Source: Maridesulfovibrio sp.
GTDB taxonomy: Bacteria; Desulfobacterota; Desulfovibrionia; Desulfovibrionales; Desulfovibrionaceae
Reading direction: 5' to 3'
Length of the DNA: 64,000 bases
NCBI RefSeq assembly: GCF_963678865.1
Contig: NZ_OY787459.1
Span: forward strand, 338,501-402,500
Position numbers and translations under genes: made by a program. Shown piece after piece: positions 1-9,227 of the stretch. How positions within the stretch are numbered: the stretch's first letter is position 1; every line of letters starts with the position of its first letter. The notes under the pieces were generated by a model. That model ran no database searches and was not told the DNA's origin. It saw nothing but the letters and a program-made list of their open reading frames with translations.

Positions 1-52
1 TTTTCAAATACAACAAATTAAAATATTCAATATACTTAAATCGTATTTATTT

Positions 53-454
53 ATGCTTTTAAACAGTAATCCAGCTATGGTAGTTAAACTGAAAGCCAGC
101 AGTAAACCTGAATTACAATTCAACAAACTCATGACGGAGCTACGCACTATGAAGCTTAGACCATTGGGAATAACTAAGGACATACTCGAGAGTATCGGAT
201 TGAACATTACCCATACATATGACGATCTTGTTTTTGTGGAAAACAACCCTTTTTTAATTCAATTTGATGATGAAAATCCCAGCTACCTTAAAATTTTTTT
301 CCACGCTGACTGCACTGACGAAGCAGTTTCCGAGATTGAAAAATTATTGATCGATGCAGCAAGTAAACGAGATTTCTCAATTGCAATTAGTGGTCGTTTT
401 GACATGGAGCAAAAAGAAGGCACAGAGGAAATTGAATTAAAATTTCTCACATAA
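53..454 (+). CDS. Hypothetical small acidic cytoplasmic protein
   Basis: I do not recognise a family. The reading frame encodes up to 133 residues without a signal peptide or membrane segment. The C-terminal two thirds looks like a compact alpha/beta domain rich in Asp and Glu. The start is uncertain: ATG codons at 53, 77, 131 and 149 all lack a good ribosome binding site. The conserved-looking part begins near residue 33, so the true protein may be about 100 residues. The frame lies alone at the left edge, and no operon partner is visible inside the window. Coding is likely from residue composition, but the function is unknown. Confidence 0.55.
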   Translation: MLLNSNPAMVVKLKASSKPELQFNKLMTELRTMKLRPLGITKDILESIGLNITHTYDDLVFVENNPFLIQFDDENPSYLKIFFHADCTDEAVSEIEKLLIDAASKRDFSIAISGRFDMEQKEGTEEIELKFLT

Positions 455-881
455 AAGTGACCCAGGAACTTTAAATCATATCATAATAATATAAAGAAAT
501 CCCCTGAACTGAATCGCCCCCCATTGGATGAACAAGGTAAGATAGCCCCTTTAGGCTACGAACCTTTCACCTGATGGGGAGCTTTCTTATGTCCATGGCG
601 GACTTAACTATCGGCTCCGAACAGCCATGTAATTTGTGCCACAAAGACGTAACTGTGTATCGTCCAATTTGACTGTAGCTCCATATGTAACCTTAACCCG
701 GAAGGCATTACCTGCATATTACATGAATGTCCTCGAAAATAATTTTTCGGGGCATTTTCATTTTTAGGGCTGACTAGGCTAGATGGGATGTTTTTTTGAA
801 TTTTAATTCCACCCATATAATTATCAAGCTCGACATAAATCATTAAGCCGGGTTATTGAGGAAACAAAAGGAGGAACACTT
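455..881. other. 427-bp gene-poor gap, no supported gene
   Basis: No convincing gene is seen. A 27-codon frame at 589-672 (+) has a CxxC pair but no recognisable family. A short hairpin (TAGCC/GGCTA) lies near 542-558. The last bases hold a strong ribosome binding site, AGGAGG near 869, for the next gene. The stretch could be the debris of an old insertion, but nothing proves it. Confidence 0.4.
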
Positions 882-2201
882 ATGAAAAGAAATAAATGGA
901 TGTGCTTTGGTCTACTGCTGTTTATTCCCTGCATGTTTGGCTGTTGGAATAACGTGTCGGCGTCAGAGTTGCGGAATCAGGATGTTAATGAAAAGGCTGT
1001 ACAGGCAGCGGATTCCTTTGTGTTGCCTGGGGAGTTTGAGGCTATTGAATCAGTGTGGCTGGCTTATCCTTGTTACGATAATTTGGCTGGGCGCCCGATA
1101 TCTGAGGTTCAGGGGGCCATGATCAAGGCATTGGCACCAAATCACTACATTGATCTGCTTGTACAGGATGAGGACGACCGTGCAAAAGCTGAACAATGGG
1201 TTGCATCGTTAGAAATACCCGAGGGAAAAGTGCGTTATCATTCCGTCCCGCATACCGATGTTTGGGTTCGGGATATGGGGCCTATTTTTCTTTCCAATAG
1301 AAAGGGGGGGCTTCGAGTCGCAGATTTTGGGTTTAATGAATGGAGCTACAGCAACCCCACCGACCCGGACGCGATGGAGGACGAGCGCGTGGACCGTCTG
1401 GTTGCGCGTGATTTGAAATTACCCATTGTTCGTTCTTCTTTGATCAGTGAAGGCGGTGATCGCGAGTCGAACGGTCGTGGCACATTGCTCACCACAGAGG
1501 CTGTAGAACTGCAGCGTAATCCAAGCATGACAAAGGAACAAATTACCGACGAGCTTAAACGCGTTTGCAATGTTCGAAATGTCATCTGGCTGAAGCAGGG
1601 TCTGGCTGATGATGATCTGACGTATTATGGACCGTTGCCAAATGGTAAGCTGCCGGTGATGACTACCGGCGGTCATATTGACGAATACGCACGTTTCGCC
1701 GACCCGCATACCATTCTACTTGCCGAGGTTTCGGAGGCCGAACGAGACGAAGATAAAGTTGATGCCATCACCTATGAACGTATGGAAACCAACTATAATA
1801 TTCTCAGCCATGCTGTGGATCAGGATGGGCAACCATTTACTATTGTACGAGTCCCTATCGCTGAACCTATTGAAGTAACCGTGACCGACAAAGATCCGAT
1901 TTATCAGAAATTGGCAGAATTGGAGTACGTAAAAGGTTATACATTCAAAAAAGGCGAACCCGTAACCATCGTTTTGGCTGCCAGCTACATGAATTTTTTG
2001 GTTGCTAATGATGTTGTTTTGGTCCCGACCTACTGGAAGGAGGGGCGTAGCGAACGTATGAAAGAAAAAGATGCACGGGTGCAGCAAATTTTTGAAAAGG
2101 TATTTCCCAATCGCAGAATAGTCCGGATTAATCCTGAAAATGTAAATGCCGGTGGCGGTGGTATTCATTGCATTTCTCAGCAGATGCCGAAAAGCCGCTA
2201 A
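882..2201 (+). CDS. Exported agmatine deiminase family protein (PAD_porph)
   Basis: It belongs to the agmatine deiminase / Porphyromonas-type peptidyl-arginine deiminase family, whose members hydrolyse agmatine to N-carbamoylputrescine and ammonia or deiminate peptidyl-arginine. The family core starts near residue 47 (FVLPGEFEAIESVW). It contains DVWVRDMGPIFL, the EGGDRE block, GHIDEYARF with a catalytic-type His/Asp, and the C-terminal GGGGIHCISQQMP with the nucleophilic Cys. At 439 residues it is longer than typical agmatine deiminases (about 340-370) because of an N-terminal extension. That extension has a basic n-region (MKRNKWM), a hydrophobic stretch and a VSA-S cleavage site, so export by Sec is likely. 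A lipoprotein is less likely because MFGC is a poor lipobox. An AGGAGG ribosome binding site precedes the ATG. Agmatine versus peptidyl-arginine as substrate is unresolved. Confidence 0.85.
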   Translation: MKRNKWMCFGLLLFIPCMFGCWNNVSASELRNQDVNEKAVQAADSFVLPGEFEAIESVWLAYPCYDNLAGRPISEVQGAMIKALAPNHYIDLLVQDEDDRAKAEQWVASLEIPEGKVRYHSVPHTDVWVRDMGPIFLSNRKGGLRVADFGFNEWSYSNPTDPDAMEDERVDRLVARDLKLPIVRSSLISEGGDRESNGRGTLLTTEAVELQRNPSMTKEQITDELKRVCNVRNVIWLKQGLADDDLTYYGPLPNGKLPVMTTGGHIDEYARFADPHTILLAEVSEAERDEDKVDAITYERMETNYNILSHAVDQDGQPFTIVRVPIAEPIEVTVTDKDPIYQKLAELEYVKGYTFKKGEPVTIVLAASYMNFLVANDVVLVPTYWKEGRSERMKEKDARVQQIFEKVFPNRRIVRINPENVNAGGGGIHCISQQMPKSR

Positions 2202-2342
2202 TCCATAGCTGTACGAAGTTATGTCTATTGGAAAATCGGGAAAAGTTTTGGCTGGGATTGCGGTTGGTCCCTGCAAATAATCTGTGGACCTATTGCCGCT
2301 ATTTTTACATTAGTCCTCTGGAACTCTCCAGCTATGTTGCAG

Positions 2343-2575
2343 GAAGGCCACTTATGCAACGATCATGTGCGTATGTTGTTAATATCCCTCCCAAATATTC
2401 GGTAGCCCAAGTTGTTGGTTTTATAAAAGGTAAGAGTGCAATTCACATTGCCCGTGAAATCGAAGGTCGAGCACGCGTTTACGCGGGGCAAGGCTTTTGG
2501 GCCAGAGGATACTTTGTTTCTACCGAGGGTCGTGATGAAAAAGTGATTCGGGAGTACATTGAAAGCATCATGTGA
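2343..2575 (+). pseudogene. tnpA: Decayed IS200-type transposase TnpA, C-terminal remnant
   Basis: This is the C-terminal part of an IS200/IS605-family Y1 (HUH) transposase. The frame beginning at 2343 reads EGHLCNDHVRMLL, matching the usual HUH region DHVHML but with the second His changed to Arg. A frameshift near 2379-2383 then moves the reading frame into IPPKYSVAQVVGFIKGKSAI, followed by FWARGYFVSTEGRDEKVIREYI. The N-terminal third of the protein is absent or unrecognisable upstream, and no tnpB is present. The element is therefore inactive. It lies between the agmatine deiminase gene and the symporter gene, in the same orientation. Confidence 0.85.
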
Positions 2576-2674
2576 TATTGGTGGGAGATGGGGTGCAGCT
2601 GCAAGAAGGGGTTATTGAGCGTTTTCCTTTGAATCATATAATAAATATATAGCAACTGATTTCAAGGAGGAAAA

Positions 2675-3952
2675 ATGTTATCCTGGTATTTCAAAACCAA
2701 TTTGCTGGTCCGGATAATAGTCGGACTTATACTTGGTGTCGTGGTCGGGTTGATAATGGGGCCGCAGGCTGAAATTTTCTCCCCGGTGGGGGATATTCTG
2801 GTCCGTTCATTGAAAATGATTGTGATGCCGGTGATCATTTCCACAATCATCGTGGGAGCAGGCAGCGTAACCCCCAGTCAGTTGGGAAAGGTCGGTGCGA
2901 AATGCATGGGAATTTATATGCTGACAACAGCCTTTGCCGTAGTCATAGGTTTGTTTTATGGTAATCTTTTTCATCCCGGCAAGGGGCTTGAGCTTGCTGC
3001 CGGCAGTGTAACCCTCGCCCCTATTCCTTTCAATGAAACCTCCTTCTGGGATGTCCTGATCATGGTCATCCCCACTAATCCTTTTCAGGCCATTGCTGAA
3101 GGCGATGTGCTGGCAACCATTTTTTTCTGCATTTCCATGGGAATCGCCATTTCCATCCTGCGCCACAGCGAGGATGAACGTATCAAAAATGCCGGTGATT
3201 CCCTCTTTTACCTGTTTGAGGGGCTGGCCGAGGTTATGTACATCGTGATCGGCTGGGTATTGGAATATGTCCCCATCGGCGTGTTCGCCCTCATTGCCGT
3301 TGTTTTCGGCTCGCAGGGAGCCGGTGCTTTTGGCCCATTGGGAATGGTTGTATGTGCAATTTATATTGCTTTCGCCACCCATGTTCTTGTGGTCTACGGG
3401 GGCGGACTGCTGTTTTTCGGAGTAAACCCTATTGTCTTTTTTCGTAAAATAAAAACTGCCTCCATTGCCGCATTCGTAACCAGAACAAGCAGCGGGGTGC
3501 TGCCCATCAGCATGGAAGTTGCTGATAAGGAGCTGGGAGTGGACAAGGGAATTTATTCTTTTTCCCTGCCTCTTGGAGCGACTGTCAATATGGATGGCAC
3601 TGCAATCTATCAGGGAGTATGCGCGCTTTTTATTGGATTTGCCATTGGTGAACCCCTGACATTCAACCAGCAGATGACCATAATTGGAACTACTGTTCTG
3701 GCTTCGCTAGGGACAGCCGGTATTCCCGGATCCGGGGCAATCATGCTTATGATAGTCCTGAATTCCGTGGGATTGGATGTTACGCCCGGCTCACCTGCGG
3801 CATTGGCTTACGCCATGATTTTCGGCATTGACGCTCTGCTCGATATGGGCCGCTCCTGCACAAACGTAACCGGTGACCTTGCCGTTACCTGTGCCATTGC
3901 CAGTAGTGAGAATGAAATCAATCGTGAATGCTGGAGTAATATCTCAAAGTAG
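2675..3952 (+). CDS. Dicarboxylate/amino acid:cation symporter (DAACS, GltP/GltT-like)
   Basis: A Na+- or H+-coupled uptake carrier of the glutamate transporter family, located in the inner membrane. It has 425 residues, the usual length, with about eight membrane helices. The diagnostic hairpin-1 serine region is TRTSSGVLPIS. Helix 7 has NMDGT, hairpin 2 has GIPGSGAIMLMIVLNSVGL, and helix 8 has DALLDMGRSCTNVTGD, where the Asp and Asn residues bind cation and substrate in this family. An AAGGAGG site lies just upstream of the ATG. The family carries Glu, Asp, C4-dicarboxylates or neutral amino acids such as Ser/Thr, and the sequence does not settle which. The sugar transporter ATPase gene begins 37 bp after its stop. 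Confidence 0.88.
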   Translation: MLSWYFKTNLLVRIIVGLILGVVVGLIMGPQAEIFSPVGDILVRSLKMIVMPVIISTIIVGAGSVTPSQLGKVGAKCMGIYMLTTAFAVVIGLFYGNLFHPGKGLELAAGSVTLAPIPFNETSFWDVLIMVIPTNPFQAIAEGDVLATIFFCISMGIAISILRHSEDERIKNAGDSLFYLFEGLAEVMYIVIGWVLEYVPIGVFALIAVVFGSQGAGAFGPLGMVVCAIYIAFATHVLVVYGGGLLFFGVNPIVFFRKIKTASIAAFVTRTSSGVLPISMEVADKELGVDKGIYSFSLPLGATVNMDGTAIYQGVCALFIGFAIGEPLTFNQQMTIIGTTVLASLGTAGIPGSGAIMLMIVLNSVGLDVTPGSPAALAYAMIFGIDALLDMGRSCTNVTGDLAVTCAIASSENEINRECWSNISK

Positions 3953-3989
3953 ATGTTCAACCCATGAATACCGGGAGAAAACAGGTTAT

Positions 3990-5544
3990 GAACGCATTAC
4001 TTGAGATGCGTGATATTGTTAAGGAATTCCCAGGAGTAAAGGCTCTTGACGGGGTTTCGCTAACAGTTGAAAACGCTGAGATACACGCAATCTGCGGAGA
4101 GAACGGAGCAGGCAAATCAACGTTAATGCGCGTCCTGTCCGGGGTTTATCCGCAGGGATCGTTTTCCGGGGAAATCCTTATTCAGGGCAGCCATGCCGAT
4201 TTCAGGAATATCCGTGACGCTGAAGGGGCCGGTATCGCCATCATACATCAGGAACTGGCCCTGATTCCGGAGCTGTCCATTACCGAAAACATTTTTCTCG
4301 GCAATGAGGTCGCGGAAAAAGGAATTATCGATTGGCCGGCAGCCACTTCCAAAGCCCGCAAGTTGATGGACAGGGTCGGGCTGCACGAAAATCCGGATAC
4401 CCCGGTCAAGAATCTCGGGGTGGGCAAGCAGCAACTGGTGGAGATAGCCAAGGCCCTAAGTAAGGATGCCAGACTACTCATTCTTGATGAGCCGACAGCG
4501 GCTTTGAATGAAGATGATTCAGAGCAGTTGCTGGAACTGTTGCGCGGCCTTTGCGCAAAGGGAATGACCTGCATTATGATCAGCCATAAATTGAATGAGG
4601 TTCGGGCTGTTTCCGATGCAGTTACCATCATCAGGGATGGGCGGACCGTTGAAACCCTGCGTCCCGGGGGGGCTGAAAAGGATTGGCTTGATGAAGACAG
4701 GATCATTCGCGGCATGGTCGGAAGGGCTCTGACATCCCGCTTCCCGGAACGAACGCCGGATATAAAAGATGTATTTTTTGAGGTCAGGGACTGGACTGTG
4801 CGTAAACCGGATGTCCCTGAAGTATACGCCTGCAAGAATATGGATTTTTCTGTCAGACGCGGGGAGATAATCGGGTTCGCAGGGCTCATGGGGGCCGGGC
4901 GCACAGAACTTGCCCGTTCCATATTCGGTCATTCCTATGGAATCTTTGAGCGGGGGACAATTCTCAAGGACGGCAGGGAGATCGCGCCGCGCACGGTTGC
5001 AAGGGCTATTGCCGAGGGGATGGCCTATATCTCGGAAGACCGAAAAAGTCTGGGACTTAACCTGCTGGACGACATCAAGACTTCCATCGTTTCCGCCGCG
5101 TTGCAGCGCATAGTGCACATGGGCTGCCTTGACTTGAAGCAGGAGTTGTCCGTAGCCGAAAGCTACCGCAGTTCACTGGATATCAAGTCAGCAGGGGTGG
5201 ATGTCAACGTTGCCACACTTTCCGGAGGAAACCAGCAGAAGGTTGTTCTCGGCAAATGGCTGTTTACCGATCCTGATCTGCTCATCCTTGACGAACCGAC
5301 CAGAGGCATCGATGTCGGTGCGAAATACGAAATCTATAAACTCATTTTTCAACTGGCGGAAGAAGGCAGGGGTGTGATTGTCATCTCCTCGGAGCTTCCT
5401 GAACTGCTGGGGCTGGCGGACCGGATATACACAATCAGGGAAGGTGAGATCAGCGGAGTTTTGGACAAGGCCGAAGCCGATCAGGAAAAACTGATGCGGC
5501 TGATGACCACTTTCACGGAAAAGGAGATGCGCAGTGGAAAATAG
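3990..5544 (+). CDS. Sugar ABC transporter ATP-binding protein (MmsA/GguA type)
   Basis: Double ATPase of a monosaccharide ABC importer. It has two nucleotide-binding halves, as in XylG/MglA/GguA. The first has Walker A GENGAGKST near residue 37, a degenerate signature region, and Walker B LLILDEPTAAL. The second has LSGGNQQKVVLGKWL and LLILDEPTRGIDVG, with a degenerate Walker A (GLMGAGRTE), as is usual for this family. I prefer the ATG at 3990, which has a GGGAG site upstream. An in-frame ATG at 3964 would add nine residues. The gene overlaps the next gene by 11 bp, so the two are probably translationally coupled. Sugar import is unusual in a sulfate reducer that mostly uses organic acids and H2. 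Confidence 0.88.
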
Positions 5545-7861
5545 CAAGAGTCTTTTTACGGGCAACATCAGACAGTTCGGAATGTTGTTCGCACTTGTGG
5601 CCCTGACGGTCTTTTTTCAAGTCAAAACAGACGGACTGGTCCTGACTTCCGCAAACATGCTCAACCTGCTTAACGGAAATGCATATATCCTTGTGCTGGC
5701 CATCGGTATGGCACTGGTTATTATTGCCGGACATATAGATCTTTCCGTAGGTTCCGTAGCCGCCCTGACCGGGGTAATGACGGCCATTGCCTTGCGGGAC
5801 TGGGGATTTTCCCCGGTGCAGGGGGTGATGTTTTGTCTGGTCATGGGAGCAGCTATCGGCGCGTGGCAGGGATTCTGGGTGGCTTATGTGGGCATCCCGG
5901 CTTTTGTGGTTACCCTGGGTGGTATGATGCTTTTCAGGGGGGCCAACCAGCTTATCGGACAATCAAATACCATACCGGTTCCCGCTGATATTCAATTTCT
6001 GGGTGCGGGATATCTTCCATCCATAGGTCCGGATACCGGTTTTAACAACCTGACCCTGATGCTGGGGGCTGCGGCAATACTCTGGCTTGTTGCAAGTACA
6101 CTGATATCCCGGCGTGCCGCCATCCGTTTCGGTGGTTCTTCTGCTGCTCCGGGGCTGGATATGCTTCGGATCGCAGGTTTAAGTGCGGTAATCCTTTTCG
6201 CCACCTATCTTTTCGCCAGCGGACGTCCCGGTACTTCCTTTCCCTTTCCTGGCCTGATCCTGCTCTGCCTGACCCTGAGCTACAGTTTTATTACCAAACG
6301 TACTGTCTTCGGTCGCCACATCTATGCCGTGGGCGGGGCATTGCATGCGGCGGAGCTTTCAGGGGTCAATTCCAAACGAATTGTTTTTCTGGTCATGGTT
6401 AATATGTCGGTCCTTGCATCGCTTGCCGGGCTGATGTTTATTGGCCGGGCAACAGCCTCTGGTCCTTTTGACGGAATGAACTGGGAGCTTGATGCCATAT
6501 CCGCCGTATTTATCGGCGGGGCGGCGGTAAGCGGCGGAGTAGGCACGGTTATCGGTTCGGTTGTTGGCGGATTGGTCATGGCCGTGCTTAATAACGGATT
6601 ACAGCTCATGGGCGTGGGGGCTGACCTGACTCAGGTGGTCAAAGGTCTTGTTCTGCTTTTGGCCGTAGCTTTTGATGTCTACAACAAGACGCAGGGTAAA
6701 CCTTCTCTGCTGGGGTTGATCTTTCGGTCACATGGCGCAAGTGGCGGAGCAGGGGCGCGTAAACCGGCCTTTGCAAGACCGGCGGTGGTTGCGATTACGG
6801 TAGCAGTGATTGCCGGATTGGGGATAGCCGGTGCCGGGCTGTTTGGTAGCGGGAAGGATTTTACTGATAATGCCGCAGTTTCTCTTGCAAAGGGAGATTT
6901 TGTAGGTGTGGCCATGCCTCAGAAAACTTCTGAAAACTGGGTGCTGGCTGAGAAGGAATTCAAAAAAGCCCTTACCGATGCCGGACTTCGTTATGATGTG
7001 CAGTTCGCAAATTCAGGTGTGGCTGAGCAGCAGAACCAGATTCTTACTATGGTCGCCAAGGGTGCTAAATATATTGTCATCGGAGCTATTGATGGGGCGC
7101 AGATAGGCTCTCAGGTTAAGGAAGCAAAAGAGGCCGGAGCTAAGGTCATCGCTTATGACCGCATGATCAAGAATTCCGCTGATGTGGATTACTACGTGGC
7201 TTACGACAATTTCCAGATAGGGGTCCTGCAGGGGCAGGCATTGCTGGAGGGATTGAAAAAATTGAAAGGCACGCCTCCATGGACGGTGGAGTTGATCGCA
7301 GGTTCCCCGGATGATTCCAACAGCCTGATATTTTTTAAGGGAGCGATGAGTGTCCTCAAGCCTCTGATTGATGATGGCTCCCTGATCATAAAATCAGGTC
7401 AGACTAAATTTTCTCAGGCCTCGACCCAAGGCTGGAAGGCGGAAAATGCCCAGCGGCGTATGGATACCATTCTCGCTGGTACATACCGGAATGGTAATCT
7501 TGACGGAGTGCTGGCACCCAATGATACCATGGCCCGGGCCGCCATCACCTCGGTCAGGGCGGCGGGCAAGGATCTACCGGTGGTGACAGGCCTTGATTCA
7601 GAGGTTGAATCCGTAAAATCCATCATGCGTGGAGAGCAATATGCAACTATAAAAAATGATAGCAAGAATTTGGTCCGTGCTACAGTTTCCATGGTGGACG
7701 CGCTCAGCCGAGGTGAAAGTCCCGAAATAACCGACACTACAAATTACAATAACGGTGTGAAGATTGTACCGGCCCTGCTGCTGAAGCCTCAGGTCGTGAC
7801 TCTGGATAATGTGCATGAAGCATTTAAGGATGATCCCGTTCTGAAGGATGTTGTTAAATAA
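5534..7861 (+). CDS. Sugar ABC permease fused to its periplasmic sugar-binding protein
   Basis: A single 775-residue protein combines two normally separate subunits. Residues about 1-395 are a BPD_transp_2 permease (MmsB/GguB type) with IIAGHIDLSVGSVAAL and late helices containing AVFIGGAAVSGGVGTVIGSVVGG. A linker at about 400-415 (GASGGAGARK) leads to an extra hydrophobic helix at about 420-440. Residues about 450-775 form a ChvE/XylF-like type-I binding protein with sugar-site motifs such as YDRMI, GSPDDSN and VLAPNDTMA. The GTG start at 5534 has AAGGAG eight bases upstream and overlaps the ATPase stop. No stop codon or second signal peptide separates the halves. The binding domain would thus be tethered on the periplasmic face beside its own channel. 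Likely substrates are aldoses such as xylose, glucose, galactose or arabinose. Confidence 0.88.
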   Translation: MENSKSLFTGNIRQFGMLFALVALTVFFQVKTDGLVLTSANMLNLLNGNAYILVLAIGMALVIIAGHIDLSVGSVAALTGVMTAIALRDWGFSPVQGVMFCLVMGAAIGAWQGFWVAYVGIPAFVVTLGGMMLFRGANQLIGQSNTIPVPADIQFLGAGYLPSIGPDTGFNNLTLMLGAAAILWLVASTLISRRAAIRFGGSSAAPGLDMLRIAGLSAVILFATYLFASGRPGTSFPFPGLILLCLTLSYSFITKRTVFGRHIYAVGGALHAAELSGVNSKRIVFLVMVNMSVLASLAGLMFIGRATASGPFDGMNWELDAISAVFIGGAAVSGGVGTVIGSVVGGLVMAVLNNGLQLMGVGADLTQVVKGLVLLLAVAFDVYNKTQGKPSLLGLIFRSHGASGGAGARKPAFARPAVVAITVAVIAGLGIAGAGLFGSGKDFTDNAAVSLAKGDFVGVAMPQKTSENWVLAEKEFKKALTDAGLRYDVQFANSGVAEQQNQILTMVAKGAKYIVIGAIDGAQIGSQVKEAKEAGAKVIAYDRMIKNSADVDYYVAYDNFQIGVLQGQALLEGLKKLKGTPPWTVELIAGSPDDSNSLIFFKGAMSVLKPLIDDGSLIIKSGQTKFSQASTQGWKAENAQRRMDTILAGTYRNGNLDGVLAPNDTMARAAITSVRAAGKDLPVVTGLDSEVESVKSIMRGEQYATIKNDSKNLVRATVSMVDALSRGESPEITDTTNYNNGVKIVPALLLKPQVVTLDNVHEAFKDDPVLKDVVK

Positions 7862-7888
7862 TATTGGGTGTAGCTGTACCACTAGTTT

Positions 7889-9130
7889 TTATTGATGATT
7901 GACTAGGGCAATCAAGGGTGACAGCACCAACAGGATTCCTGTCAGCACTATTATTTGGGGTTGCAGTCCCCGGTATTTGGTCAGGGCGTCCACTTTGTAA
8001 ACAAGAAGAACGGGAATAAAGCAGCCGATGACAGCAAAAATAGGACTGCAGATGCTGGTGAAATAAAGAATCGGAAAATCGACTATGGTCGCGGTCCAGC
8101 CGAGCAGCACTATAAGAGCCACAACCCCGGCGGAGAGCATGCTCATGTTAACCGACTCCTTGGATCTGTTTCCAAGGAAAAGGTTGAAATAAAGCCCGAC
8201 ACAGGCTTCATGCAGTCCGAGCAGCACTCCGAAAAAGGAAGTGGTTACAGCACAAATGTCTATGGTCACTCCCAGAGCAGGGACAAATGTTCCTGGTATG
8301 ACCTTGGCCATTATCGCCAAAAAAGATGTGTTTTGTACAAAGGCGTTGTAGGCATCCTGATGCGTTATGGACATGGTGCATGAAAATGCAAATAAAAAGA
8401 CCACACTGGCCAGAATTAGAAAGGCGCGGTTCATTATCTGAAATGCTTTTTCCCGGGCAACAGTGATGTCCTCGTATTCGGAGCGTACATAGACTACCAT
8501 TGGGCTCAATGATTGCAGAAACAGAATCGAGGTCATGGCAAAGGGCAGTGTCACGATAGTCTGTGAGAGCATGTTCCAGATGGAAGAAATGTCTTTTATA
8601 TTGTCGAAATCCCATTGGGGAGTGATCATCAAGGCAAGAATGATCAAAGATGAAAGGATGACGACGACAAGAACCTTGGACAGGTGAAACAGCAAATTCT
8701 TACTTGCAAAAGCGAGAAAAACCAGAAAACAAATCAACAGCAGGGCATATAGATGGTTTGTGGACAACAGCCCCTCAGTCAACCCTGCACTTTGGATATA
8801 GGAAGCACTGTCATTCGTGACAGTTTCACTGTACACGCAGAGCCAGATCAGAAGCATTACAAAATATATGATGCCCAGTGCCGCTCCCGATTTGCTGCCT
8901 AGATATTCGCTGATGGTCGTTGGATAGTCCGAGGCATCCCGAGACTCGATTAGGGTATTTATGTACATTCGCTGAAACAGGTATAAGGCTGGATAGGCAA
9001 TGAGGATTGCCAGCAGAAATGTCCACAGCCCGACAAGTCCGGCCTGAATGGGCAGGAATACGATCCCCGCCCCGATTCCCATGCCGATATTAACAGCAAC
9101 CCATCCCCAGTCTTTTGAATTCATTTTCAT
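7889..9130 (-). CDS. cyuP: Cysteine/serine permease CyuP-like (HAAAP family, YhaO/SdaC)
   Basis: A proton-coupled amino-acid permease with about 11 membrane helices (413 residues, usual length). The N-terminus (VAVNIGMGIGAGIVFLPIQ) and the overall layout match the hydroxy/aromatic amino-acid permease family that includes SdaC and YhaO. The assignment to cysteine comes from context, because the cysteine desulfidase gene lies directly upstream in the same orientation (97 bp), the same pairing as yhaOM (cyuPA) in enterobacteria. Start codons at 9130 and 9124 are both possible, and AAAGGTG lies upstream of the first. Its 3' end converges with the sugar transporter gene, leaving only 27 bp and no obvious terminator. 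Serine transport is the main alternative. Confidence 0.75.
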   Translation of the reverse strand: MKMNSKDWGWVAVNIGMGIGAGIVFLPIQAGLVGLWTFLLAILIAYPALYLFQRMYINTLIESRDASDYPTTISEYLGSKSGAALGIIYFVMLLIWLCVYSETVTNDSASYIQSAGLTEGLLSTNHLYALLLICFLVFLAFASKNLLFHLSKVLVVVILSSLIILALMITPQWDFDNIKDISSIWNMLSQTIVTLPFAMTSILFLQSLSPMVVYVRSEYEDITVAREKAFQIMNRAFLILASVVFLFAFSCTMSITHQDAYNAFVQNTSFLAIMAKVIPGTFVPALGVTIDICAVTTSFFGVLLGLHEACVGLYFNLFLGNRSKESVNMSMLSAGVVALIVLLGWTATIVDFPILYFTSICSPIFAVIGCFIPVLLVYKVDALTKYRGLQPQIIVLTGILLVLSPLIALVNHQ

Positions 9131-9227
9131 GTGTGCGCACCTTTGCGGTTATAGCTGATTTTGAAAACAGGCACTCTGCATGAACATGAGTGTCGATGGA
9201 ACAAATCCCTGTTACAACTATTATAGA

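Noticed and set aside
589..672. A 27-codon peptide with CxxC
   Set aside because: Too short, no family resemblance, and no clear ribosome binding site. It is described only as part of a gap.
882..990. Lipoprotein signal on the agmatine deiminase homologue
   Set aside because: The residues before the Cys (MFG) do not fit a lipobox, and a Sec site at VSA is a better match.
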